From contig JACKBS010000009.1 in the NCBI GenBank assembly GCA_020634435.1, positions 186,001 through 250,000 on the forward strand: a stretch of DNA of 64,000 bases, given 5' to 3'. The notes beneath the pieces were generated by a model that saw only the letters and a list, made by a program, of their open reading frames with translations, was not told where the DNA came from and did not search any database. Positions 1 through 8,200 of this stretch are shown one piece after another. Made by a program: the position numbers and the translations under genes. The stretch comes from Ardenticatenaceae bacterium. Its GTDB lineage: Bacteria > Chloroflexota > Anaerolineae > Promineifilales > Promineifilaceae. Position 1 is the first letter of the stretch; the number at the start of each line of letters is the position of its first letter.

Positions 1-56
1 TCTTTGTGTTTTTCTGCGTGACTCTGTGTTCCAATTTATTCTTTTAAGGAGAAAAG

Positions 57-677
57 ATGCAGTTAAATCCGCAAGAACTCCCATACAAGGATCGGTACAA
101 ACTGATGATTGGGTCGATTGTGCCCCGGCCTATTGCCTGGGTCAGTACGATTGATGCCGAAGGACGGCCGAATTTAGCCCCGTTTTCGTTTTTTACGGCC
201 GTTTGTTCCAATCCCATGACGCTGCTGTTTTCCCCTGGCTGGAGCGAACTGCGTGGCCGGATGAAGGACACGCTGTACAACATTCGCGCCGTGCCGGAAT
301 TTGTCATCAACATCGTCAACGAAGCAACGGCCGAAGCGATGAATCTCACCGCCACCGAATTCGACGCGGGCGTGGACGAGTTTGCCTGGGCGGGGGTGAC
401 GGCGATGCCCAGCGAGACAATTCGCGTGCCGCGCGTGGCTGAGGCACCGGTGGCTTTTGAATGCAAGCTGCAACAAATTGTGGTGGTGCACGAGGGGCCG
501 GGCGGTGGCGCGGTGGTGTTTGGCGAGGTGCAGTCGATTTTTGTGCGGGACGATGTGATGGAAAACTGCCGTATCGACCCAGAAAAATTGCAGCCAATCG
601 GCCGTATGGCGGGTTCAGGCTATGCCCACATCAACAGCTTCTTCGAAATGCACCGCGTGCCGCCGCCAGTAGAGTAG
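57..677 (+). CDS. Flavin reductase-like domain protein (DIM6/NTAB type)
   Basis: Cytosolic FMN-binding split-barrel protein of 206 residues. The N-terminal stretch 'GSIVPRPIAWVST' followed by 'NLAPFSFFTAVCSNPMTL' is the typical opening of the flavin-reductase-like family, whose members bind FMN and act as the reductase component of two-component oxygenases or as flavoproteins of unknown substrate. 'INIVNEATAEAMNLT' continues the family pattern. The ATG at 57 follows 'aaggagaaaag', a good ribosome site. No partner oxygenase lies nearby, so the substrate is unknown. Family assignment is firm; function is inferred from family only. Confidence 0.88.
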   Translation: MQLNPQELPYKDRYKLMIGSIVPRPIAWVSTIDAEGRPNLAPFSFFTAVCSNPMTLLFSPGWSELRGRMKDTLYNIRAVPEFVINIVNEATAEAMNLTATEFDAGVDEFAWAGVTAMPSETIRVPRVAEAPVAFECKLQQIVVVHEGPGGGAVVFGEVQSIFVRDDVMENCRIDPEKLQPIGRMAGSGYAHINSFFEMHRVPPPVE

Positions 678-733
678 AGACCCAGATATCGACGCGAGGT
701 TCCTAGGTAGGGCTTGCCAGTACAAATGAAAAT

Positions 734-792
734 CCACAGATTACGCAGATTGCACAGATTGATCTTATCTGCGTAATCTGTGCCATCTGTGG
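734..792. repeat. Inverted repeat built of CACAGATT-type units
   Basis: The left arm is made of short repeated units (ccacagat, acgcagat, gcacagat) and the right arm is their complement, giving a long imperfect hairpin between two convergent genes. It belongs to the family of intergenic repeat hairpins seen elsewhere in the window and could terminate both transcripts. A half copy of the same unit series follows the glycosyltransferase gene near 13647. Confidence 0.7.
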
Positions 793-823
793 ATGATTTT
801 CTCTAAATTCCTTTGTGGCAAAA

Positions 824-1669
824 TTAGGCTAATCCGGTGAGTTCCTCGCTGAGTTGCCAGAGGCGTTGGGCAACGGCCGTATCGTACGAAATTTTTGAGG
901 ATTGCACTGGTTTTTTCTTGGCAAAATATTTGCCGCTGATGCCTTCCACGTCGGGCGAGCTGGCCAGATAGATTTGGGTTTGGGCACCTTGCTCGGGGGT
1001 AAGGAGAAACGGCCGTATCAGCTTAAAAATCCACCCCATAAAACCCTGACCAGTGGCAAATTCGGTAGCCACTCCGCCAGGATGCAGGGCGTTAGCGGTG
1101 ACGCCACTGCCAGCCAGCCGCCGCGCCAACTCGTAGGTAAACAAAATATTGGCCAGCTTTGACTGCCCGTAAGCTTCAAAACTGCGATATTTTTGGGCCA
1201 TCATGATGTCGTCAAAATGGATTTTAGCCCCGACATGGGCTGTTGAAGCGACGTTCACAATGCGTGCTGGGGCCGAGGCCTTGAGCAAGTCCAGCAGCAA
1301 ATTGGTGAGCAAAAAGTAGTTGAGATGGTTCAGGGCAAACGTCATTTCATAGCCATCAACAGAGACTTCCCGTTGGTTAAAGATGCCCCCCGCATTGTTT
1401 ACCAGCACGTCTAAACGGCCGTAGTTCGCCTGAACGGTATCTGCCAATTCCCGAATTGAAGCCATGCTGGAAAGATCGGCCAGCAGCAGCTGTACTTTGT
1501 CGCTGTTGCTCGCCTGACGAATCTCGTCCAGGGCAGCTTCACCCCGTACCTGGCTGCGCGCCACCATGATCACGGTCGCGCCCATTTGGGCCAGCTCGCG
1601 TGCCGTTACTTTGCCCATCCCGGCGTTTGCCCCGGTGACCAGACATACTTTGCCTATCATGTTGTTCAT
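824..1669 (-). CDS. Short-chain dehydrogenase/reductase (retinol dehydrogenase-like)
   Basis: NAD(P)-dependent oxidoreductase of the classical SDR fold, 281 residues. Visible motifs are the nucleotide-binding 'VTGANAGMGKVTA' near residue 12, 'NNAGG' near 91, the catalytic serine in 'NVASTAH' and the 'YGQSKLAN' YxxxK pair near 167. The C-terminal part ('LHPGGVATEF') resembles the retinol dehydrogenase/WW-domain oxidoreductase subgroup. The substrate cannot be told from sequence. It is followed at higher coordinates, on the same strand, by the Lrp-type sensor gene, with about 45 bases between them. Confidence 0.9.
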   Translation of the reverse strand: MNNMIGKVCLVTGANAGMGKVTARELAQMGATVIMVARSQVRGEAALDEIRQASNSDKVQLLLADLSSMASIRELADTVQANYGRLDVLVNNAGGIFNQREVSVDGYEMTFALNHLNYFLLTNLLLDLLKASAPARIVNVASTAHVGAKIHFDDIMMAQKYRSFEAYGQSKLANILFTYELARRLAGSGVTANALHPGGVATEFATGQGFMGWIFKLIRPFLLTPEQGAQTQIYLASSPDVEGISGKYFAKKKPVQSSKISYDTAVAQRLWQLSEELTGLA

Positions 1670-1714
1670 ATTTTTGCTAAATGAGCTAAATCATAGATTG
1701 CGAATCTCAAGGTT

Positions 1715-1996
1715 TTATTCGTCAATCCCAATCGAGAACATGCTTTCCAGATCGTGTTTAGAGAAGACGCGGAAGGCAATAAGCGTTTCGGAGTTGGTAA
1801 TGCCGGACACGGTGAGCATTTTCTCCGTCACCAGTTCGGCCATCGTGTCATTGTCTGGCACACGAATAATGGCCACCAGATCAAAACGGCCGCCTACCGA
1901 AAACACCTCGCTAATCCCCTTCATCTCGGCCAAACGGCTGCCGACTTCGTTAATTTTCCCCGGCTCTACATTGAGCAAAACGACTGTGCTAACCAT
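1715..1996 (-). CDS. Stand-alone Lrp/AsnC ligand-binding (RAM) domain protein
   Basis: A 93-residue protein made only of the alpha/beta effector-binding domain of Lrp/AsnC regulators ('VLLNVEPGKINEVGSRLAE', 'FSVGGRFDLVAIIRVPD', 'ITNSETLIAFRVFSK'). There is no helix-turn-helix, so it cannot bind DNA by itself. Known relatives bind amino acids or modulate partners. The ATG at 1996 is chosen over upstream in-frame codons because 'aaaaggag' lies directly before it and the upstream extension is low-complexity. It lies upstream of the SDR gene on the same strand and diverges from aconitase. Confidence 0.85.
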   Translation of the reverse strand: MVSTVVLLNVEPGKINEVGSRLAEMKGISEVFSVGGRFDLVAIIRVPDNDTMAELVTEKMLTVSGITNSETLIAFRVFSKHDLESMFSIGIDE

Positions 1997-2115
1997 GATC
2001 GACTCCTTTTGTGGGACGTAATACTTAACCTTATCTGCAAGACGGCCGTTTAGCAATAATTGCCTCTTTGGCTTGGTGGGTGGTAAACGGCCGTTTCCCC
2101 CGCCACCATTTCCGC

Positions 2116-2121
2116 TATAAT
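2116..2121 (+). promoter_or_regulatory. -10 element of the aconitase promoter
   Basis: A perfect TATAAT lies 36 bases before the aconitase start. No convincing -35 is present at 17 bases; an ACGGCCGT octamer sits about where a -35 would be. The element is seen directly; promoter activity is inferred. Confidence 0.5.
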
Positions 2122-2156
2122 ACCCCCAAGTTACAAACCAGAGTAAACCACGAGGT

Positions 2157-4874
2157 ATGAACATGAATAAACTATTCGATCACTTCGGTGCGCGCGCTCA
2201 GCTGCCCGGCACCGACGTCTACTACTATCAGCTCAACAAACTCACCCAATATGGCAATATCGACCGTTTGCCCTTCTCCATCAAAGTGCTGCTAGAAGCC
2301 TTGCTGCGCACCTGCGATGGTTATGAAGTAAACCCCGAAGATGTCGAAAATCTAGCCAAATGGAACGCCAAAAATCCGCAAAAAGACGAACTGCCCTTCA
2401 AACCAGGGCGCGTCATCTTGCAGGATTTCACCGGCGTGCCTGCTGTGGTTGATCTGGCCGCGATGCGTTCCGCGATGGCTCGTTTAGGCGGCGATCCCAA
2501 GAAGATCAATCCCATCGTGCCGGTGGATTTGGTAATTGACCATTCCGTGCAGGTCGATCAGTTTGGCTCAGCCGCTGCCCTCTTTTTCAACGCGGAGCGT
2601 GAATTTGTGCGCAACCGGGAGCGGTATGAGTTCCTCAAGTGGGGCAAAGAAGCGTTCAAAAACTTTAGCGTCGTGCCCCCGGCTACCGGCATTGTTCACC
2701 AGGTAAACCTGGAATACCTGGGCAAAGTTGTCATGACCAAACCCGAAGGCGACGACACGGTGGCCTTCCCTGACAGTCTGGTGGGCACCGATTCCCACAC
2801 AACGATGATCAACGGCCTCGGTGTAGTGGCCTGGGGTGTGGGCGGTATTGAGGCCGAAGCCGTGATGCTTGGCCAGCCAATCTACATGCTGACCCCCGAA
2901 GTGATTGGTGTTCGCCTGACTGGGGCAATGCAGGAAGGCACGACGGCTACCGATCTGGTGCTGGTTGTCACCGAACTGCTGCGCAAGAAGGGTGTGGTGG
3001 GCAAATTTGTCGAATTTTTTGGCCCCGGCCTCAGCAGCATGACCCTGGCCGATCGGGCGACCATCGCCAACATGTGTCCTGAGTATGGCGCGACCGTGGG
3101 CTACTTCCCCGTAGATGATGAGACGCTAAACTACATGCGCAGCACGGGCCGCCCCGAGGAACTGGTCGATCTGGTCGAGAAATATACCAAGGCTCAAGGC
3201 CTGTTCCGCACCGATGGTATGCCCGATCCCGAGTTTACCGATGTAGTGGAGCTGGATTTGGGCACCGTATTGCCCAGCTTAGCCGGACCGAAACGGCCGC
3301 AGGATCGCATCCTCCTTTCCAACATGAAAACCAAGTACCGTGAATCTTTGTTGGCCCCGGTTGGTCCGCAAGGGTTGGGCTTGAAGGAAGAAGAGCTGGG
3401 CCGTACGGCCGTGGTGAGCGGTGAGGACGCCGCTAATGGTCAGGATGTCGAAATCGGCCACGGGGCGGTGGTCATTGCGGCCATTACCAGCTGCACCAAT
3501 ACATCCAACCCCAGCGTGATGCTTGGGGCTGGTTTGGTGGCTAAAAAAGCCGTCGAAGCTGGTTTGAAAGTGCATCCCTACGTAAAAACCAGCCTGGCTC
3601 CCGGCTCCCGCGTGGTGGAAGATTACCTCAAGAAGTCGGGACTTTTGCCGTACCTGGAGCAGTTGGGTTTCCACATCGTTGGCTTTGGCTGCACCACCTG
3701 CATCGGCAATTCTGGCCCGCTGCCGGAACCGGTTAGCAATGCTATTCAAGCAGGCGATCTGGTCGTTTCTTCGGTTTTGAGCGGCAACCGTAACTTTGAA
3801 GGCCGCGTACACCCGCTTACCAAAACCAACTACCTGGCCTCGCCGCCGCTGGTAGTGGCCTATGCCCTGGCCGGTACGACGGACATTGACCTGAGCACCG
3901 ATCCCATCGGTACCAACGAGGCTGGCGATCCGGTGTATCTGAAAGACATCTGGCCCAGCCGCCAGGAAATTAGCGATACAGTTCTCAAAACGATGTCTGC
4001 CGATATGTTCCGCCACGAATACGGCAACGTGTACGATGGCAACGAGGAGTGGAACAAGATTCCGGTGCATGGTGGCGAGATTTATGCCTGGAGTGATGAA
4101 TCCACTTACATTCAGGAACCACCTTTCTTCACTGAACTGACGTCAGAAGTGCAGCCGATCGAAAATATTGAAGATGCCCGCGTTCTGGTGAAAGTGGGCG
4201 ATTCGGTGACCACAGACCATATTTCTCCGGCGGGAGCGATTTCGCGTAATAGCCCTGCTGCTGAATATTTGCTGGAGCATGACGTTGCGCCGCAGTATTT
4301 CAATTCTTACGGCTCGCGCCGGGGCAATGACCGGGTGATGACGCGCGGCACCTTTGCCAACGTCCGTCTGCGCAACCAGATGGCTCCTGGCACAGAGGGC
4401 GGCTGGTCCAAATACCTGCCTACGGGCGAGGTAACGACCATGTACGACGCTTCGTTGAAGTACAAGGTAGATGAGACGCCGCTAGTCGTGTTGGCTGGGA
4501 AGGATTATGGCATGGGCAGTTCGCGCGACTGGGCCGCCAAAGGCACGTTGCTGTTGGGTGTGCGCATGGTCATCGCAGAAAGCTACGAGCGTATTCACCG
4601 CAGCAATCTGGTGGGCATGGGCGTGCTGCCGCTGCAATTTAAGGATGGTGAGACCCCCGCAACGTTGGGCTTAGATGGCTCAGAATATTACTCCACAGTG
4701 AACCTGACGGATGAGTTGAAGCCGCTGCAAACCGTGACTATAAAAGCAGTGAAGGCCGACGGCCGTTCCATCACCTTCGACACCCTTTGCCGCATCGACA
4801 CCCCGGTGGAGGTGGATTACTATCGCAACGGTGGCATCCTGCACACCGTTTTGCGTAACTTCTTGAAAGCGTAA
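2157..4874 (+). CDS. acnA: Aconitate hydratase AcnA
   Basis: TCA-cycle enzyme converting citrate to isocitrate through cis-aconitate, using a [4Fe-4S] cluster. The 905-residue length matches bacterial AcnA/IRP-type aconitases. Cluster cysteines appear in 'ITSCTNTSNPSVM' (about residue 445) and 'GFGCTTCIGNSG' (about 515). The active-site loop 'VGTDSHTTMINGLGV' and the swivel-domain 'GKDYGMGSSRDWAAKG' with 'ESYERIHRSNLVGMGVLPLQ' are intact. The start is ATG at 2157 or 2163 (MNMNKL). It is monocistronic; a TATAAT at 2116 and a hairpin just after the stop frame it. Confidence 0.97.
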   Translation: MNMNKLFDHFGARAQLPGTDVYYYQLNKLTQYGNIDRLPFSIKVLLEALLRTCDGYEVNPEDVENLAKWNAKNPQKDELPFKPGRVILQDFTGVPAVVDLAAMRSAMARLGGDPKKINPIVPVDLVIDHSVQVDQFGSAAALFFNAEREFVRNRERYEFLKWGKEAFKNFSVVPPATGIVHQVNLEYLGKVVMTKPEGDDTVAFPDSLVGTDSHTTMINGLGVVAWGVGGIEAEAVMLGQPIYMLTPEVIGVRLTGAMQEGTTATDLVLVVTELLRKKGVVGKFVEFFGPGLSSMTLADRATIANMCPEYGATVGYFPVDDETLNYMRSTGRPEELVDLVEKYTKAQGLFRTDGMPDPEFTDVVELDLGTVLPSLAGPKRPQDRILLSNMKTKYRESLLAPVGPQGLGLKEEELGRTAVVSGEDAANGQDVEIGHGAVVIAAITSCTNTSNPSVMLGAGLVAKKAVEAGLKVHPYVKTSLAPGSRVVEDYLKKSGLLPYLEQLGFHIVGFGCTTCIGNSGPLPEPVSNAIQAGDLVVSSVLSGNRNFEGRVHPLTKTNYLASPPLVVAYALAGTTDIDLSTDPIGTNEAGDPVYLKDIWPSRQEISDTVLKTMSADMFRHEYGNVYDGNEEWNKIPVHGGEIYAWSDESTYIQEPPFFTELTSEVQPIENIEDARVLVKVGDSVTTDHISPAGAISRNSPAAEYLLEHDVAPQYFNSYGSRRGNDRVMTRGTFANVRLRNQMAPGTEGGWSKYLPTGEVTTMYDASLKYKVDETPLVVLAGKDYGMGSSRDWAAKGTLLLGVRMVIAESYERIHRSNLVGMGVLPLQFKDGETPATLGLDGSEYYSTVNLTDELKPLQTVTIKAVKADGRSITFDTLCRIDTPVEVDYYRNGGILHTVLRNFLKA

Positions 4875-4881
4875 TTTTTGG

Positions 4882-4939
4882 CCACAGAGGGCACCGAGAA
4901 ATTTGAGGGTTTTCTCTAAAATCTCTATGTTCTCTGTGG
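4882..4939. repeat. CACAGAG-type inverted repeat after acnA
   Basis: An imperfect dyad with outer arms ccacagag and ctctgtgg and a T-rich centre lies just past the aconitase stop codon. It belongs to a different sequence family from the 734 repeat but has the same architecture, and could terminate acnA transcription. Half-copies of the same phrase occur at 1-32 and around 22238-22270. Confidence 0.55.
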
Positions 4940-5005
4940 CTTGTTTTAGCACAGGAGATGGTTGGCAACGGCCGTTTCCTGTGCTTTTTTGTTGGGAGGA
5001 GAACA

Positions 5006-5857
5006 ATGGAATTAGCGGAACAGGTTCGTGAAATTTGTGAAGGGTTCGACGGCCGTATCGGCCTCTCGGCTTACAACTTTCAGACGGAAGAAACGGTGGG
5101 GTATCGTGCTGAGGAACGGTTTCCTACGGCCAGCGTCATCAAGCTGCCGGTGCTGTTAACGTTGATGCAGCAGGTTCAGGATGGGCAGTACAGTCTGGAT
5201 GATCCGCTGATGCTGCGTCGTGGCGACCAAATTGGCGGCAGCGGCCTGTTGCAATTTCTTTCGCCGGGCCTCACCATGCCCATCCGCGACTGGGCGTTTT
5301 TGATGATGTGCATCAGCGACAACCTGGCGACCAACGTGCTAATCGACCAGGTGGGCATGGAAAAAGTTCAGGCGTGGCTGGCTGACCATGACTATCCTGA
5401 CGTGGAACTGCGGCGCAAAATTGACTTTGCCATTCTGAACAAGGATCAGAATGAGTTGGGTATTGCCACTCCGGCTGGTTTGACGCGTATGATGACGGCC
5501 GTTTTCCACAACAAGCACCTCACCCCTAACGCCTGCCAGGAAATGCTGCGCATGATGAACAAGGTGGGGGCCGATCGCATTGGCCGCTATCTACCTTTTG
5601 AGCCGTTTGGCAGCGATGCACCGGAAGAAGCCAAGCTCAATCTGGCCGGGAAGACGGGCTCATTAAAGGGGACGCGGGCACAAACGGCCGTAATTTGGCG
5701 GGGTAAGCGGGAAGACAACTGGGGATTTGCCATTACCGTCATGAACGAAGGCAATCCCGAACCAGAGCTGTGGAACCCTGATGCGCCTGGCGTGCTCGTC
5801 ATCGGCCGTTTGGCGCGGGCGGTCTACGATGCGTGGTTAGGTGAGGAAAGTAATTGA
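5006..5857 (+). CDS. Class A beta-lactamase-like serine hydrolase
   Basis: A 283-residue penicillin-recognising serine hydrolase. All three class A signature boxes are visible: SxxK in 'TASVIKLPVL' near residue 47, SDN in 'ISDNLATN' near 107, and KTG in 'AGKTGSLKGT' near 220. ATG 5006 follows 'gggaggagaac' and is preferred to the upstream in-frame ATG at 4958. No signal peptide is seen, which is unusual for a beta-lactamase, so a cytoplasmic esterase or peptidase role is as likely as antibiotic hydrolysis. The stop is TGA, showing TGA is a normal terminator in this genome. Confidence 0.88.
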   Translation: MELAEQVREICEGFDGRIGLSAYNFQTEETVGYRAEERFPTASVIKLPVLLTLMQQVQDGQYSLDDPLMLRRGDQIGGSGLLQFLSPGLTMPIRDWAFLMMCISDNLATNVLIDQVGMEKVQAWLADHDYPDVELRRKIDFAILNKDQNELGIATPAGLTRMMTAVFHNKHLTPNACQEMLRMMNKVGADRIGRYLPFEPFGSDAPEEAKLNLAGKTGSLKGTRAQTAVIWRGKREDNWGFAITVMNEGNPEPELWNPDAPGVLVIGRLARAVYDAWLGEESN

Positions 5858-5916
5858 GCAGTTAAGCAATTGGGTAATTGAGAGGCCAAATTACTCAATT
5901 ACCCAATGACTCAATA
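5851..5916. repeat. TAATTGGG-type heptad inverted repeat
   Basis: The left arm carries repeated 7-8 base units (taattgag, caattggg, taattgag) and the right arm their complements (actcaatt, acccaatg). It lies between convergent genes, overlapping the 3' end of the serine hydrolase and reaching the 3' end of the minus-strand lipoprotein, so it could act as a bidirectional terminator. The same family recurs at 11251 and 27133. Confidence 0.7.
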
Positions 5917-5917
5917 T

Positions 5918-6490
5918 CTAGTTTTCAGTAACCCAGCCCAGCACCTGGGCGTTACCCAGGTAGCCGGAATCAATTTGCAGCCGGAAGTGGGCGCTGGTGG
6001 GGCAGCCGCAAGCAGTACATACTTCCAGCTCGGCCATTTCAGACGCTTCCACAGGAATACCAAAGGCGATCATGTCGGCAACGGCCGTTTGCAAATCGGG
6101 CGTTGCCGGTGTTTCCGCACATTGTTCCCCTACAGGTTTCAAAATCCAAATGAGTTGGCCGGAAGCCTCTGGATAAGGGTTAAGCGTGGGCAGAGCGGCA
6201 GGAATCTCATATCCCTCTGGCAGCGGCGAAGGTTGCGGCGGGGGTGGATAGCCATTTGCGTCGCTGCCTGTGGCGGACTCAGGTTTGGTCACCTCTTCAG
6301 CAGATGGGGTTATGGTCGAGCGGGGGAAAACATCGGTTTCTACGTCGTTGCTACGGTCGGTATTGGGGGCCGGGTTTAGGCCAAAACCAGTGTCCTCTGG
6401 TGCCGGGTTGGGGTCTTCTTCAGTCGCCGAACTGCAAGCAACCATGAGTAAACAAAATGCAGCGATTAAAAGCCATGACAATCGTTTCAC
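5918..6490 (-). CDS. Putative lipoprotein with Cys-rich C-terminal segment
   Basis: A 190-residue hypothetical lipoprotein. Residues 1-19 form a signal sequence with lipobox 'LLMVACSS', so Cys19 should be lipid-anchored outside the membrane. A Pro/Thr/acidic linker (about 22-100) leads to a compact C-terminal domain (about 105-190) containing 'EVCTACGCP', a cysteine cluster that could bind metal or form a disulphide. I do not recognise the domain. The gene is divergent from the thioredoxin-like gene at 6775; a role in extracytoplasmic redox would be speculation. Confidence 0.72.
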   Translation of the reverse strand: MKRLSWLLIAAFCLLMVACSSATEEDPNPAPEDTGFGLNPAPNTDRSNDVETDVFPRSTITPSAEEVTKPESATGSDANGYPPPPQPSPLPEGYEIPAALPTLNPYPEASGQLIWILKPVGEQCAETPATPDLQTAVADMIAFGIPVEASEMAELEVCTACGCPTSAHFRLQIDSGYLGNAQVLGWVTEN

Positions 6491-6717
6491 AATACACTCC
6501 TTCCGCCGGGCCGTGCACCCTGGCAGCGAATAAATTTTGTCTTATGTGGGCAGCCCGTGGGCCGCGCCATTGCTACGAGATTGTAACAAAATGCGCTATC
6601 ATACGGAAAAGGACAAGGTACTGCGTCCCCTGCTTTCTCTGGACGTTTAGCCTCTGTTCAGGAGATACTCAGAATGAGTACCCAATTTTCGGGTATGCTC
6701 TAATTTGCAAAACTTTC

Positions 6718-6747
6718 TGTAGAGGTGCTGCATGCAGCGTCTCTACA
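6718..6747. repeat. 30-bp palindrome (TGTAGAG...CTCTACA)
   Basis: A near-perfect palindrome with no loop: left arm tgtagaggtgctgca, right arm tgcagcgtctctaca, differing only by two G-T wobble positions. It lies in the leader of the 6775 gene, 27 bases before the ATG. Similar TGTAGAGAC palindromes are dispersed in cyanobacteria and other phyla, so this may be a mobile REP-like element rather than a gene-specific operator. Confidence 0.65.
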
Positions 6748-6774
6748 GATTATTGATTTGAGGAGAATTTACGT

Positions 6775-8094
6775 ATGAAGAGAATTTTGTGGCTGCTGCC
6801 GCTGTTGCTGCTTTTGCTGGCATGTGGCCCTACAACGTCCCCTTTGCCTTCGCCAGATGCAACGGTGGGTGGGAATACGGCCGTATCCCCCTCTACCAGC
6901 GCCGACGAGACCGGGCAAGAAACCGCTACAGAATCCACCAACGAAACCGTTACCCAAACTGAGGCCCCTATGGCCACCGATCTGGCCGATTTTGTGCCCG
7001 TGAACTCCGTTGAGCAAGCGGCCCAGATTCGTCCCCAAGATTGGCGCAAAGGTGCTGCCGAACCCGCCATCTCGATCATCGAGTATGGCGACTTTCAATG
7101 ACCGGGCTGCGCGAGCCTTTCGCTCGTGCTGGAGCGTCTGTTAGACGCCTACCCGGAAGATGTACAGCTGGTTTATCGCCACTTTCCTTTGAACAGCATT
7201 CATCCCAATGCCCAAAAAGCAGCGGAAGCGGCCGAAGCTGCCGGCGCACAGGGCGGTTTTTGGGAATACCATGATGCTCTGTTCGCCCAACAGCAAGATT
7301 GGTCAAGGTTGGATGCCGATGCCGCTCACGACTACTTCGTGAATCTGGCCAATGAGTTGGGCCTGGATGGTGCGGCTTTGGGCGAAGACCTGACCAACGA
7401 TACTTATGCCGACTACGTTACCAATCTGGAAACAGAATCCATCGCCATTGGGTTAGGCGGCACGCCCAGCGTCATTGTGGATGGTTTCATGGTGCCCAAT
7501 GTGCCGTTTAACTACGAAGTCTGGCAAAATTACGTCGAACAGCGATTGGTCGTCATTGAAGCAGAAAAAGCCTTGGCGGAAAGACAATACGATGCCCCGC
7601 CGCCCATGACCATTGATGTGGATGCCACCTACACGGCCACCATTGTAATGGAATCTGGCGACAAAATTGTGATTGAACTATTGCCCAAATCAGCACCAGA
7701 AACGGTAAATAACTTTGTCTTTTTGGCCGAAGAAGGGTGGTACGATGGCGTTACTTTCCACCGCGTCATTCCTGGCTTTATGGCCCAGACAGGCGATCCC
7801 ACTGGCCTGGGAATCGGCGGCCCTGGGTATGCCATTAAAGATGAGTTTGATCCTGAGCTATCGCATGATGGCCCTGGTGTGGTTTCAATGGCCAATTCGG
7901 GGCCAGATACCGGTGGCAGTCAATTCTTCATCACCACCGGCCCGGCGACACATTTGGACGGATTACACGCCATTTTTGGCCGGGTGATTGAGGGCATGGA
8001 CGTGGTGGAGAACCTCACGGCGCGTGACCCGCAAGTCCCCAATGCGCCAGACGGCGATCGCATTGAGACGATTCTCATTGAAGAGGGGAATTAG
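6775..8094 (+). CDS. Candidate selenoprotein: DsbA-like/cyclophilin fusion lipoprotein (in-frame TGA)
   Basis: A 439-codon frame interrupted only by TGA at 7099-7101. Residues 1-17 are a lipoprotein signal ('LLLLLLACGP'), followed by a Ser/Thr linker. Residues about 100-270 are a DsbA/Thioredoxin_4 domain: 'IIEYGDFQ', then TGA, then 'PGCASLSLVLERLL', with 'VYRHFPLNSIHPNAQKAAEA' and a cis-Pro 'GGTPSVIVDG'. In the family the TGA position is the first Cys of CxxC, so read-through gives a UPGC selenocysteine active site. Residues about 280-439 are a cyclophilin peptidyl-prolyl isomerase ('FHRVIPGFMAQTGDP', 'GGSQFFITTGP'). Two hairpins follow the TGA (7109-7129 and 7134-7148). ATG 6775 has 'gaggag' upstream. 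Alternatives are a nonsense mutation or a base error at a Cys codon. If TGA is a stop, the downstream part has no good start site. Confidence 0.72.
7109..7148 (+). promoter_or_regulatory. Possible bacterial SECIS hairpins downstream of the in-frame TGA
   Basis: Two adjacent stem-loops lie in the coding strand. The first has 7-bp arms gcgcgag/ctcgtgc (one G-T pair) with its loop starting about 15 bases after the TGA. The second is a perfect 6-bp stem, gcgtct/agacgc, with a GTT loop about 38 bases after the TGA. Known bacterial SECIS loops start roughly 16-37 bases after UGA with a G early in the loop, so each is borderline. Structure is seen; SelB recognition is not shown. Confidence 0.35.
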
Positions 8095-8098
8095 TAGG

Positions 8099-8177
8099 GA
8101 GTGAAAAGTAAAAAGTGAAAAGTGAGAAGAGTTTCTTTTTACTTTTCACTTATCACTATTCACTTCTCATTTTCCCT
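8099..8177. repeat. AGTGAAA-type heptad inverted repeat
   Basis: The left arm is a run of agtgaaa/agtaaaa heptads and the right arm is tttactt/ttcactt heptads, separated by a short T-rich loop. It sits directly after the 6775 gene and before the next lipoprotein. The same family occurs at 12601. Likely a transcription terminator or mRNA-end stabilising hairpin. Confidence 0.7.
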
Positions 8178-8200
8178 GAAAAGAAAGTGAAGAGGAATAA

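Noticed and set aside
2041..2110. ACGGCCGT copies near promoters as a regulator binding site
   Set aside because: The octamer is equally frequent inside coding sequences, so it is a genome-wide motif, not an operator.
6719..6770. Palindrome upstream of the selenoprotein candidate as a riboswitch or T-box
   Set aside because: It is a simple two-arm palindrome of a dispersed type with no further conserved elements.
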